Below are positions 55,829 through 63,915 of a DNA stretch of 64,000 nt, piece after piece. The position numbers were made by a program, and so were the translations under genes. The DNA is taken from assembly GCF_003946145.1 (NCBI RefSeq), contig NZ_RHOC01000009.1:32552-96551 (forward strand), written 5' to 3'. This DNA is from Levilactobacillus huananensis (GTDB taxonomy: Bacteria > Bacillota > Bacilli > Lactobacillales > Lactobacillaceae). The stretch's first letter is position 1, and each line of letters opens with the position of its first letter. The notes below the pieces were generated by a model. It was given only the letters and a program-made list of their open reading frames with translations. It did not search any database and had not been told where the DNA came from.

Positions 55829-56104
55829 ATGTCGAAAATTTTAAAACCCACGTCCAGTGAGATCTTGAAGATGGGGATGCTCGATTTCTTCGTGTTATTA
55901 TTTGCAGCGGTAACCTTAGTTTTGAATTTATCAGATCAGACCAATCATTTCATCTGGTGCGGTGTATTCATCGTATTCGCGTTATCCAGTTTGTTCACCA
56001 TATTAGGCCTCTGGCGTGGAAAACACTACCATGACTTTGAGCTCTTTTCGGTACTGCTTTTGCAGTTAGCCCTCACTGGCTTACTGTTAAACATTTTACT
56101 TTAG
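55829..56104 (+). CDS. 91-residue membrane protein, tandem copy 1
   Basis: The protein has 91 residues with three hydrophobic segments (about 16-36, 42-61 and 71-91). It begins with SK(I/L)LKPTSSEILKMGMLDF, shared with its neighbour. The ATG has a modest Shine-Dalgarno sequence (GGAAGG further upstream). No known family recognised. Paralogous to the gene at 56402. A weak terminator-like hairpin (GAACCGGT/ACCGATTC) lies at 56113-56147. Confidence 0.7.
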   Translation: MSKILKPTSSEILKMGMLDFFVLLFAAVTLVLNLSDQTNHFIWCGVFIVFALSSLFTILGLWRGKHYHDFELFSVLLLQLALTGLLLNILL

Positions 56105-56242
56105 GCATCACACATGAGAACCGGTTCTAGTGACCGATTCTTATTTTATTTACCTTGTGGGACGATTTGTGACCCACATAATTGATTTTTAGCCCCAAAA
56201 GGTAATCTTTTTACCTATTTTCAAACGGCCGAGTGTCCCCAT

Positions 56243-56271
56243 TTGACGGCATTTCAGTTTGGGCTTATCAT
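56243..56271 (+). promoter_or_regulatory. Promoter of the 56402 gene
   Basis: TTGACG (56243-56248), a 17-bp spacer and TATCAT (56266-56271). The predicted leader is about 120 nt. Confidence 0.6.
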
Positions 56272-56401
56272 ATAAGTATAGGTTGTTACGTGTGCGTAAC
56301 TTTTAAGTTATGGACAACCATCCTGAACTAATTTGAGAAGGAAATCGAGAGTTACTTCGGGCTCACTGTCAAATTTTTTATGGAAAAGGAAAGTGGATAC
56401 A

Positions 56402-56677
56402 TTGTCAAAACTCTTACGGCCTACACTTAGCGATATTCTCAAGGTGGGCATGGTTGATTTCTACGCATTTTTACTTGTTGCGGTTGCTCTTTTAATGGGG
56501 TTACCCGACGGAACCAACCGGCTACTATGGAGTATTCTTCTGGCAATCTTCATTATTTCTGATGCCTTTACCCTCACTGGCTTCGTACGTGAGCGGCTCT
56601 ATCGTGAATTCGAAGGTATCTCAGCTTTATTCTTACAGCTGGCATTCACGGGCATCATCATCAACGTCTTACTCTAA
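56402..56677 (+). CDS. 91-residue membrane protein, tandem copy 2 (TTG start)
   Basis: The protein has 91 residues and aligns end to end with copy 1: SKLLRPTLSDILKVGMVDF, three hydrophobic segments, EFEGISALFLQLAFTG and INVLL at the C-terminus. The paralogue alignment fixes the start at TTG 56402, with AAAAGGA 11 nt upstream; the frame is open further upstream, but nothing there resembles copy 1. A strong terminator follows. Role unknown; small paired membrane proteins of this type may sense or buffer envelope stress, but that is speculation. Confidence 0.7.
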   Translation: MSKLLRPTLSDILKVGMVDFYAFLLVAVALLMGLPDGTNRLLWSILLAIFIISDAFTLTGFVRERLYREFEGISALFLQLAFTGIIINVLL

Positions 56678-56687
56678 TAAACGTTAC

Positions 56688-56723
56688 AAAAGGCGTACGG
56701 GCTTTCGATCCGTACGCCTTTTA
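56688..56723. terminator. Terminator between convergent genes
   Basis: AAAAGGCGTACGG and CCGTACGCCTTTT perfect arms around GCTTTCGAT. Confidence 0.92.
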
Positions 56724-56735
56724 CATTACCAAAAT

Positions 56736-57008
56736 TCAGAGTGCTAATGCCAGAATGGCACCACCCACGATCACGCCAGTCAATAAAAAGATGAGGTCAA
56801 TGCGCAAACTAGTATCGACTTTCTCCAACGCCGTGGTCGCGTACATCGACAAGGCAAAGAGTCCCAGACCTAAACCGATCGACAGATAAAACTTCAGGTT
56901 CGTCCCGTGAATAATAACACCATAGCCCCATAATCGAATTGCCAAAACCAAGATTGCTGCCGCTATCGCAGTCATAATCGAGTAGACAAAGTGTCGCTGT
57001 GCATCCAT
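56736..57008 (-). CDS. Small membrane protein of unknown function
   Basis: The protein has 90 residues with three hydrophobic segments (about 9-28, 38-58 and 70-90). No family recognised. The ATG at 57008 follows GTGGGGGAG with short spacing; a GTG at 57020 is another option. From 57021 to 57257 only a doubtful 34-codon ORF is seen. Confidence 0.65.
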   Translation of the reverse strand: MDAQRHFVYSIMTAIAAAILVLAIRLWGYGVIIHGTNLKFYLSIGLGLGLFALSMYATTALEKVDTSLRIDLIFLLTGVIVGGAILALAL

Positions 57009-57257
57009 AATCTCCCCCACCCTTTCCTCAGGTCACAGTTCTTGAGTTGCAATGAGTGTATCACGAGGAAAGTAAGATGGCGGACCTTGGCAACCCCAAC
57101 CGGTTGGTTCGGACTTTAACCAAAAGTACCTGCTGTGGGGGATGGCTTCCGCCTAACTCCCTAGCTTCTCACTTCCTTTGAAGCCGCGCTGTAAACCAGC
57201 ATTGCTTTTTCTCCGGTCACGATCACTATCTATTGCCTAAACCTGATTCCCCAAAAA

Positions 57258-57298
57258 TAAACCCGTCAGCGACCTTTTTTTGATCGCTGACGGGTTTA
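57258..57298 (-). terminator. Terminator of the oxidoreductase gene
   Basis: AAACCCGTCAGCGA and TCGCTGACGGGTTT perfect arms, T-rich on the minus strand. Confidence 0.9.
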
Positions 57299-57327
57299 CT
57301 TTGCCAATAGAATTTAACAGACACTTT

Positions 57328-58662
57328 TTAATTAAAATACCCCAAATCAGATGCCAACGTTGGATAGGCCATAATTGTCTGGTTAATATCTGCCGACCCC
57401 ATATGGTTCTTAATGACGAGATCGAGGTAGTTGATAACTTGCTCTGCCTCCGTACTCAGAATAGCGGCCCCGACAATGTTATGGGACGTACGGTCAACGA
57501 CAACCTTAATCCGGGCATGCGGATCTTGAATTCGTTGATAACTATACCAATGTGTCAAGTCCAGATCATTGACCTGATAGTGATTCGGCTGGGCCTTTGC
57601 CATTTCTGGGCTAATCCCCAATTGGGCCAACTGCGTCTTCCCATAAACAACCGATGGAATGGCCGGGTACACAATGGCTGGTGAATCACAAGTTGTCAGC
57701 GTCTCTGCCAAGTATCGGCCCTCAAAACCAGCAACGGGTGTCAACTTAGGTTGTGGCCGATCAACGACGTCACCCAAAGCAAAGACGTGAGGATTGGTCG
57801 TCTGGAGCTGACCGTTCACCGTGATCCCATGAGCTGTGGTCGCGACATCAATCCGGTCTAGATGAAGATCTGAAACGACGGGACGTCGACCAGCCGTCGC
57901 CAAAACCATCCCTGTCGACCAGCTCGTACCAGTAGCCGTCGTGACCACATACTGATCGTCGGCTGGTGCCACGGCTGTAATGTCGGTGTCCAATTGGACA
58001 TCGATCCCGTCCGCTACCAAACGATCCAGCAGATCATGAACGAGATCGGCGTCAAAGGCCCGCAGTGGACGATCACTGTGATGAATCAAGTGAACACGAC
58101 TGCCAGCAGCATTTGCAATGGCGGCTAACTCGACGCCAACAAATCCGGCCCCCATCAGCGTGAGATCCGCTGGTAGTGTATCGAGATCGAGAAATTCATT
58201 ACTGGTATTCAACCATTCTGATCCCTTGATCGCCGGGATTCTTGGCTCTTGGCCGGTTGCCACAATCCAGTTGGCCGCATTCAAGTGGTCTTCACCAACC
58301 GTTAGCGTGCCATCCGTATTAAAACTGGCCGTCCCATGGAAGGTCGCAATGCCTGCCGACTTAAGTCCCCCCTGGGTGCCACTCGGGATCTTTTCCGTGT
58401 AGGCCCGCTTGGCTCGCATCAGTGCCGACCAATCAATTTGAGGCGTGCCACTCAAACCGTGACCTTGTAAAGTCTCACTGTGAGCTTGCGCCTCAACCGC
58501 AGCCATGAGAATCTTCTTGGGATCACAGCCTCTATTGGGACATGTCCCACCCCAGAGATCCTTTTCCACCACCGCAACAGTCATCCCTTTGGCATGTAGG
58601 CCATAGGCCGCAGCTAATCCACCAGGGCCACCACCAATGACAACGATATCGAATTCTTGCAT
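57328..58662 (-). CDS. FAD-dependent pyridine nucleotide-disulfide oxidoreductase
   Basis: The protein has 444 residues. FAD-binding GGGPGGLAAAYGL (about 11-23), redox-active pair in GGTCPNRGCDPKK (Cys about 41 and 46), NAD(P)-binding GAGFVGVELA (about 170-179) and FALGDV (about 293). The overall plan is that of glutathione reductase-like enzymes. However, the C-terminal HPT(x)xE active-site motif of the dimer partner reads AYPTLASDL, so the base His is replaced by Tyr. The substrate is therefore uncertain. The ATG lies 9 nt after AAGG. Single-gene unit with its own terminator. Confidence 0.88.
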   Translation of the reverse strand: MQEFDIVVIGGGPGGLAAAYGLHAKGMTVAVVEKDLWGGTCPNRGCDPKKILMAAVEAQAHSETLQGHGLSGTPQIDWSALMRAKRAYTEKIPSGTQGGLKSAGIATFHGTASFNTDGTLTVGEDHLNAANWIVATGQEPRIPAIKGSEWLNTSNEFLDLDTLPADLTLMGAGFVGVELAAIANAAGSRVHLIHHSDRPLRAFDADLVHDLLDRLVADGIDVQLDTDITAVAPADDQYVVTTATGTSWSTGMVLATAGRRPVVSDLHLDRIDVATTAHGITVNGQLQTTNPHVFALGDVVDRPQPKLTPVAGFEGRYLAETLTTCDSPAIVYPAIPSVVYGKTQLAQLGISPEMAKAQPNHYQVNDLDLTHWYSYQRIQDPHARIKVVVDRTSHNIVGAAILSTEAEQVINYLDLVIKNHMGSADINQTIMAYPTLASDLGYFN

Positions 58663-58714
58663 CCGCAAAAACCTTCCCTTCCTGTAGCTTATGGTCTTAG
58701 TTTAGCACGCAGCC

Positions 58715-59980
58715 TTACGCTTCCGGAGAATTTTGACTGCGAAGACTGCCATTCCGAGCGTCTATGACTAACTGCCAACCGGTATACAAGAGAACGCCAA
58801 TTCCGGTCAGTAGGTAAACCCAGCCCGCCGTGAGGTTCTGGAAACAGAATCCGTAGACGAGGGTTCCCAGTGGCACGGCCAGTTGTAGCAATGTCGAAAA
58901 GGTCGATCCTACCCGGCCGAGTAGCTCGGTCGGGACAGTCATCTGGAGATACACCGACAGCGGCGTATTGATGAAAGCCAAAACGGTTCCAATGGTAAAG
59001 CCCCAGACCAAGAGGCCTATCAGGAGTTGTTGCCCATTTAAGGTACTGAGGAATACAACGCCGAGAATTCCGATTCCAGTCCCTATCACCAAACACAACC
59101 GCAGGATAACTAACAACACCCGCTTAAATGATGGTAGGACACTTAGCAGAAGATTTCCTACCAACATTCCGGCGGCAAAGCTACTCATAATCAGACTCAG
59201 GCGGGCGTTACCCATATGGCGTTCCTGAACAATGGCATAGGGCAGGCCCACGTCTACGGCACTAAATAAGAAGTTCAATACGACACCCATGACGACCAGT
59301 GCCCGCAAGGCTAAATGGTCCTTGATATAGACCAAACCAAGCCGAAACTTCCGCCACTGATTTGTCGTGGCCTCCGGTGCCTCCTCGACCGTCACTGGGA
59401 CGGGATAGAAATGCATGCTGGCAGAAATCAACCATACTAGAATTTCCGTCCCAATCAGAATCCGAATCGTGCCCTCAAACCCCAACCAGGCATAGAGTGC
59501 GGCCGCCAAAACTGGCGAGAGTAATTGAATTCCCGCCGTCGCAGCCTGTTCAATGGTAGCCAGGGTCTTCACATGTTTATTATTAACCAACTCGTGGATT
59601 GCCGCCGTGTAGGTGGTATTTGTCACTTTGTCACAACAAGCTTGGATAATAAGTAGCCCAACCGCTAAGGCCATCGGAAAATGGACATAGGGCACCAGAA
59701 AGGCATACATCACTAAGGATAAAATCCCCACACCTTTGCTCGTCAGGATCAGCTTTTTATGGTGGTGGGTATCCACCAGGTTTCCTACGGGAACAACTAA
59801 TAGGAGCCCAATTAAGGGATAAATAATAGCGCCCAGACCAAAACTAATGGCTGAGTGCGTCTGATGGAGCAACATCAGTCCCAATGTGAAGCTGAAAGTG
59901 TCACCGCCTAGTGTGCTCAGAATGTCGCTACTGGCTGCCCGAATGATTTGAATGACGGATTGACGATCGGTAATTTCCAC
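58715..59980 (-). CDS. MFS transporter
   Basis: The protein has 421 residues with about 12 membrane helices. It has the loop 2-3 motif GNLVDTHHHKKLIL and the cytoplasmic central loop with EEAPEATTNQWRKFRLG (about 195-211). It resembles MFS_3-type drug/enterobactin exporters. The substrate is unknown. The start is GTG 5 nt after GAAGGGG. Confidence 0.87.
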   Translation of the reverse strand: MEITDRQSVIQIIRAASSDILSTLGGDTFSFTLGLMLLHQTHSAISFGLGAIIYPLIGLLLVVPVGNLVDTHHHKKLILTSKGVGILSLVMYAFLVPYVHFPMALAVGLLIIQACCDKVTNTTYTAAIHELVNNKHVKTLATIEQAATAGIQLLSPVLAAALYAWLGFEGTIRILIGTEILVWLISASMHFYPVPVTVEEAPEATTNQWRKFRLGLVYIKDHLALRALVVMGVVLNFLFSAVDVGLPYAIVQERHMGNARLSLIMSSFAAGMLVGNLLLSVLPSFKRVLLVILRLCLVIGTGIGILGVVFLSTLNGQQLLIGLLVWGFTIGTVLAFINTPLSVYLQMTVPTELLGRVGSTFSTLLQLAVPLGTLVYGFCFQNLTAGWVYLLTGIGVLLYTGWQLVIDARNGSLRSQNSPEA

Positions 59981-60129
59981 GGGAACCCCTTCTTTCCAAT
60001 TTGATTACCAGTATACCTCTAAATGAGCTTTTAATTATAAAATGATGTGATTTATCTCATTTCCCATTTTCTGCCAGTTTTCCCTTATTCGTGATAAAAT
60101 ATATTGCAGAAATTATTTTAGGGGGAACC

Positions 60130-60579
60130 ATGATGACTTTTTATACTTACGGTTATCTCACGACCCATCATAATACTTGGCAGTATGCCCGAATTGCCCT
60201 ATTAATTGCGCTTCTTGTCATCTTTATTGGCCTCTTCGTCCACTATTTACGGAACCAATGGAACGTAAAATATAAAGATCTGAGCATTATCACTGGGACC
60301 CTATTATTGCTAGTACTGGGGCTTCAAATCAACAGTTTGCTTTCGCTTCGATCCGCAAGTCAACAAACCGGCCAGATCACGGCAACCGTTCAGCAGGCAT
60401 CCACGATTCTCAAGGTCAAGCCGTCTCGGCTGAGTATTAACGCTACCTCAACCGGGGATAACCTTCTGGTGAAAGCCCCAGATGGTTACTATCGGCTGAA
60501 CTATAACAGTGATGGATCGGCCTTTGTCCTGGAAAAGATCACGTTAGAACAACCCAAGATTACGTTGGTAAAGGAGTAA
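60130..60579 (+). CDS. DUF3290 family membrane protein
   Basis: The protein has 149 residues: two or three N-terminal hydrophobic segments (about 20-37 and 54-72), then a soluble extracytoplasmic part. It matches DUF3290, which commonly stands beside a DUF421 gene in Firmicutes. Two ATGs (60130 and 60133) follow GGGGG at 4 and 7 nt. It is 3 bp upstream of the DUF421 gene and so in the same operon. Function unknown. Confidence 0.82.
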   Translation: MMTFYTYGYLTTHHNTWQYARIALLIALLVIFIGLFVHYLRNQWNVKYKDLSIITGTLLLLVLGLQINSLLSLRSASQQTGQITATVQQASTILKVKPSRLSINATSTGDNLLVKAPDGYYRLNYNSDGSAFVLEKITLEQPKITLVKE

Positions 60580-60582
60580 CCC

Positions 60583-61221
60583 ATGTTTGTTTATTCGGAT
60601 GTTTTTATAAAATTAGTTGTTGGTTTCATTTTTATGACACTATTAATTAACTTCTCTGGAAAAGGTAACCTAGCCCCCACCTCGGCCATCGACCAAGTCC
60701 AAAACTACGTCCTTGGGGGGATTGTTGGTGGTGTCATCTATAATTCCGCCGTTACCTTGCTTCAGTTCATCATTGTCCTCTTGATTTGGTCACTCCTGAT
60801 CTTAGTCACTCGTTACCTTAAGATTCACGTTCAAGCCGTCGGCAAGTTCATTGATGGTGGCCCCATCACAGTGATTCGTAATGGAAAGTTACTGGTTCAC
60901 AACTGTTTGAAGGCGAACCTCTCGGCTAAAGAAATCGACTTCAAACTTCGAACAGCCGGTGTTTATCAGATTGATGAGGTCAAACGAGCTATCGTCGAAC
61001 AGAATGGGAGCCTAACAATTCTCCGGCAGGGAGATGGGTCAATTCGCTACCCCATCATCGTAGATGGCCAGATTGACCAAGACGTCCTGGAGCTCATGAA
61101 TCATGATGAACACTGGCTACTGGAACAATTGAAACAACACGGTGTAGCTAACGTCCGCGACGTTTACATGGCAAAATACGAGAACCATCAATTTGAAATC
61201 ACACGCTATGATGGCCGGTAA
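60583..61221 (+). CDS. DUF421 (YetF-like) membrane protein
   Basis: The protein has 212 residues: membrane helices at about 5-24, 40-58 and 61-79, then a C-terminal cytoplasmic domain with GKFIDGGPITVIRNGKL and ELRxAGVY-like DFKLRTAGVYQIDEVKRAIVE, typical of DUF421. The ATG lies 6 nt after AAAGGAG. Pairing with DUF3290 is usual in lactobacilli. Function unknown. Confidence 0.87.
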   Translation: MFVYSDVFIKLVVGFIFMTLLINFSGKGNLAPTSAIDQVQNYVLGGIVGGVIYNSAVTLLQFIIVLLIWSLLILVTRYLKIHVQAVGKFIDGGPITVIRNGKLLVHNCLKANLSAKEIDFKLRTAGVYQIDEVKRAIVEQNGSLTILRQGDGSIRYPIIVDGQIDQDVLELMNHDEHWLLEQLKQHGVANVRDVYMAKYENHQFEITRYDGR

Positions 61222-61225
61222 CTGA

Positions 61226-61266
61226 TAAAAAGCGGTGTTGACGATAATCGTCAACACCGCTTTTTA
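61226..61266 (+). terminator. Terminator of the DUF3290-DUF421 operon
   Basis: AAAAAGCGGTGTTGACGAT and ATCGTCAACACCGCTTTTT perfect arms. Confidence 0.95.
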
Positions 61267-61279
61267 GATGCGTCTTAGT

Positions 61280-61429
61280 CTAACGTTTGCGCCGACGCAA
61301 TGCCCAACTCAGGCCGATCGCGCCAATCAAAGTCCCACCTAACCAAATAAGTTCCGTTTGATTGACATCACTGCCCCAAATCGCCATGACAGCATTCGGC
61401 CACAGCGCGGGCGTTGGTAACAGATGCAT
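61280..61429 (-). CDS. 49-residue small protein with sorting-signal-like tail
   Basis: ATG at 61427-61429, stop TAG at 61280-61282, with AAAGGAG 8 nt upstream, a good ribosome binding site. The product has a short N-terminal part, then DVNQTE, a Gly-rich hydrophobic helix and the basic end LRRRKR. This layout imitates the LPQTxE-helix-positive-tail sorting signal of the LPXTG-type proteins in this window, but without Leu-Pro and without a clear signal peptide. It could be a small membrane protein or the remnant of a wall-anchored protein. The rest of 61430-61653 holds nothing I can support. Confidence 0.5.
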   Translation of the reverse strand: MHLLPTPALWPNAVMAIWGSDVNQTELIWLGGTLIGAIGLSWALRRRKR

Positions 61430-61653
61430 CTCCCCAACTCCTTTCATGGCAACCTTCCCACACCGTTCAACTCCCCAAAGTCGACACTATCATTGCAAGA
61501 CCTGCAAATCGTGGGATCGGTAGACATGACCTCTCGTTTCTGTCCCTAGTCAATTAGTCCTTAATCAATGACCATTGCCGATCACTTTTGATCAGCGACC
61601 TTTATGCTAACAGGTCTTCCCACGAAATCCAAGGCAAATTGGGCTAACCATTC

Positions 61654-61690
61654 AAAAAAGGAAGCCACGCCTTCAGGCGGTGCTTCCTTT
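61654..61690 (-). terminator. Terminator of the C39-like peptidase gene
   Basis: GGAAGCACCGCC-TGAA-GGCGTGGCTTCC on the minus strand followed by six T, 25 bp after the stop at 61716. Confidence 0.9.
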
Positions 61691-61715
61691 CGTTTCTAAT
61701 CACGACGCTCAGCTT

Positions 61716-62585
61716 CTAACGCACCACGACCGCTCGTGAATGGCGGCTGTGATAGACTGACATAAATGTCTGCGTCTTTACCCAGAAAACCTTGTTTGGC
61801 CACTGTTTCTGCATGTATGGATCAGCCACCCGAAAGGCGCCACGCCTGTATCCTACCAACGCCAACACATGATAATTGTGACCGTTCCCCATGTGCCAGG
61901 AACCCGCAAAGACAACGGCATTGCCGCGTGTCACTTCACGAATCAACTTGGACTTTGAAGCGCCAGTGATATTCGCGGCATCTGCACCATAGGTTCGCGC
62001 ATATTTGGCCAGTGGTGCCGGATAAATCGTCCGAACCTCACCAGGCTTGCTATCGGTGTAAGGATTCCCGACGAAACCCTTTTTGGGAGTCTTGGCCTTA
62101 GGCATCCGCTTGATGATGGTCTTGAGACTCTTCTTGGTTGCAAGCCCTTTAACTGACAACGCCATCTTCAAACTAGCCGCCTCACAGGCATTCGGTGCAT
62201 AGAGTGGGTATAACTGACTGGTATAAGTATAAGGTAAGACCACCGTCTTAGGTGTTTTCAATTTAGTCGCATTTACCCAGCCATAGTTGTGGCCTCGACG
62301 ACTAATTCGCAAGTAAGTTCGCTTCCCAGCTCTCGCTGTTTGGTCAACCTGCATTAGCTTACCCGTCAAGCCCGTTCCAGCAGTTCGCGTGGGTTTATCA
62401 CCAGTTTGATAAGGTTTGGCCCACAATTTCGTTTGTTTTTTGACAATCATACGCGATTTCTCGGTTCGAGCCGACTTTATTTTATATGTCGTCGCTGCCT
62501 GCGCCGCCATGTGAGTCTCACCGATCCCGATTAAAACGACTGGAATGACAAGACTTAATCGCAATAACCTACTCAATTTTCTCAT
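61716..62585 (-). CDS. Secreted C39-like cysteine peptidase family protein
   Basis: The protein has 289 residues: a signal peptide (about 1-30, ending AAQA), a basic SH3/GW-like region (about 35-110), then a papain-like C39_2 domain with catalytic Cys in NACEAASL (about 134), His in NYHVLALVGY (about 239) and Asp in RVADPY. Such proteins cleave or bind wall-associated peptides outside the cell. The ATG follows GAGGGG. It lies 19 bp downstream of a paralogue. Confidence 0.82.
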   Translation of the reverse strand: MRKLSRLLRLSLVIPVVLIGIGETHMAAQAATTYKIKSARTEKSRMIVKKQTKLWAKPYQTGDKPTRTAGTGLTGKLMQVDQTARAGKRTYLRISRRGHNYGWVNATKLKTPKTVVLPYTYTSQLYPLYAPNACEAASLKMALSVKGLATKKSLKTIIKRMPKAKTPKKGFVGNPYTDSKPGEVRTIYPAPLAKYARTYGADAANITGASKSKLIREVTRGNAVVFAGSWHMGNGHNYHVLALVGYRRGAFRVADPYMQKQWPNKVFWVKTQTFMSVYHSRHSRAVVVR

Positions 62586-62604
62586 GATTTACCCCTCTTC
62601 GATA

Positions 62605-63519
62605 CTACTGAACTGCCACAGCAAAGTGCTTATAGTTATAACTTCGTTTGAACGTTTTAGCACTAACCCAATACTTTCCCTGGTTCGGATCTGAGACGTG
62701 ATAGTATCCCGATTTATAGCCATCTAATAGCATCACATGACTATTATCGATACCTGTTCCCCAGAAATAGCGATCATACTGAGCCTTGGCAAAGTGTAAA
62801 GTGACGTAAACCACTACAGGGTTGTGTTGGCGAATCTGACTCCGTAATGTGGCAACACTGGCGCCACTAATATTCTTAACAGTGGTGTACTTGTTCCCCC
62901 ATTTAGCTAATGGTTTGGGAAAAATGGATTGGAAAACACCGGATGTCACCTTATAGGGGCTACCGGCAAACCCATTATTCGGGTTATTATTCTTGCTCCG
63001 TGGCAAGTGCTTCATGAAGGCGACTAACCCTGTCGACTTCTGAACACCTTTGTAGTGGAGGCCTTCTAGCAGGCTAGCGGATTCACACCCCATCCAGGCC
63101 TTAACAGCATTCTGGCTAATATAAGGCGCATTCAAGTTCACCTTGCTAGGCGTCTTCAAGTCCTGATGCAGCACCCACCCTGCGTGTCGCTTGTTGGGCA
63201 CGTTGGTCGTCTCGGTAACATAGTCATACCGATAACGTTTACCATTGGCCTTCTTAACCCAAGCCGTCTTGCTAGCAATCCAGGCACTCTTTGAATAGTT
63301 TTTTAAATAATGCGTCGGGGCCATGGTCAATTTCCCTTGACTGTCCGTTTTGAAGCTGTAAAGGTTCCCTTTAGTGTTCCCGGTCACACGGCCAAATTTG
63401 GTGACCTTAGCTTGTGACTCAACGGTTACGTTTCCCGTTTCAGCCTTGGCCGGAACCGACAGACTGGTTAACCCCAGTGTTAAGACGGCTACAGTTAAAA
63501 GCTTAATCGTTATTCTCAT
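62605..63519 (-). CDS. Secreted C39-like cysteine peptidase family protein (paralogue)
   Basis: The protein has 304 residues with the same plan: signal peptide (about 1-27, ending AKA), a basic SH3-like part, and the C39_2 domain with Cys in MGCESASLL (about 144), His in NSHVMLLDGY (about 260) and Asp in VSDPNQGKYW. PNNGFAGSPY and KPLAKW are shared with the neighbour. The ATG lies 9 nt after GGGGAG. It begins the two-gene unit. Both copies keep Cys and His, so both could be active. Confidence 0.82.
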   Translation of the reverse strand: MRITIKLLTVAVLTLGLTSLSVPAKAETGNVTVESQAKVTKFGRVTGNTKGNLYSFKTDSQGKLTMAPTHYLKNYSKSAWIASKTAWVKKANGKRYRYDYVTETTNVPNKRHAGWVLHQDLKTPSKVNLNAPYISQNAVKAWMGCESASLLEGLHYKGVQKSTGLVAFMKHLPRSKNNNPNNGFAGSPYKVTSGVFQSIFPKPLAKWGNKYTTVKNISGASVATLRSQIRQHNPVVVYVTLHFAKAQYDRYFWGTGIDNSHVMLLDGYKSGYYHVSDPNQGKYWVSAKTFKRSYNYKHFAVAVQ

Positions 63520-63678
63520 CTTTTATTTCTCCCCTGGTCTTTAGCTTTCGGTCAGCGTATCAATTGACGCGTCAGACCTCATTTAATGCACTAAGTTATT
63601 TCCCGTATAGATTGAGTATACCGCTGATTTCTCTGGTATGACAGGGCCTTAATGACTCGAGTACCTATCTATAAGGCC

Positions 63679-63720
63679 AAAGGCCCCTTGCCTACAATTT
63701 GGTTGCAAGCAAGGGGCCTT
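63679..63720 (-). terminator. tRNA-Thr terminator
   Basis: AAGGCCCCTTGC and GCAAGGGGCCTT form a 12-bp hairpin just downstream of tRNA-Thr on the minus strand. Confidence 0.8.
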
Positions 63721-63733
63721 AACAATGAATATA

Positions 63734-63806
63734 AGCCGCTTATTGGATTTGAACCAACGACCTCTTCCTTACCATGGAAACGCTCTACCTTCTGAGCTAA
63801 AGCGGC
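63734..63806 (-). tRNA. tRNA-Thr (GGT anticodon)
   Basis: The minus strand folds as a full cloverleaf: acceptor GCCGCTT/AAGCGGC, D-arm GCTC/GAGC, anticodon loop ATGGTAA with GGT at positions 34-36, T-arm GTTGG/CCAAT with TTCAAAT loop. Discriminator T; CCA is not encoded. Length 73. Confidence 0.97.
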
Positions 63807-63853
63807 ATATTGGGCAACTAGCTAACGCTGTTGGCATCACTTGTCACCTTTTC

Positions 63854-63882
63854 ATTATCCCTGTTTTTCGGAATTTTGACAA
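63854..63882 (-). promoter_or_regulatory. Own promoter of tRNA-Thr
   Basis: On the minus strand TTGTCA (63877-63882), a 17-bp spacer and GATAAT (63854-63859), between the 5S rRNA terminator and the tRNA. Confidence 0.6.
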
Positions 63883-63883
63883 T

Positions 63884-63910
63884 AAAAAAAGAACCCTTAC
63901 AGGGTTCTTT
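63884..63910 (-). terminator. Terminator after 5S rRNA
   Basis: AAGAACCCT-GTA-AGGGTTCTT followed by six T on the minus strand, directly after the 5S 3' end. Confidence 0.85.
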
Positions 63911-63915
63911 CGTTC

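Noticed and set aside
57077..57181. 34-codon plus-strand ORF with GAGG 8 nt upstream
   Set aside because: Composition is not protein-like and it has no promoter; the ribosome binding site alone is not enough.
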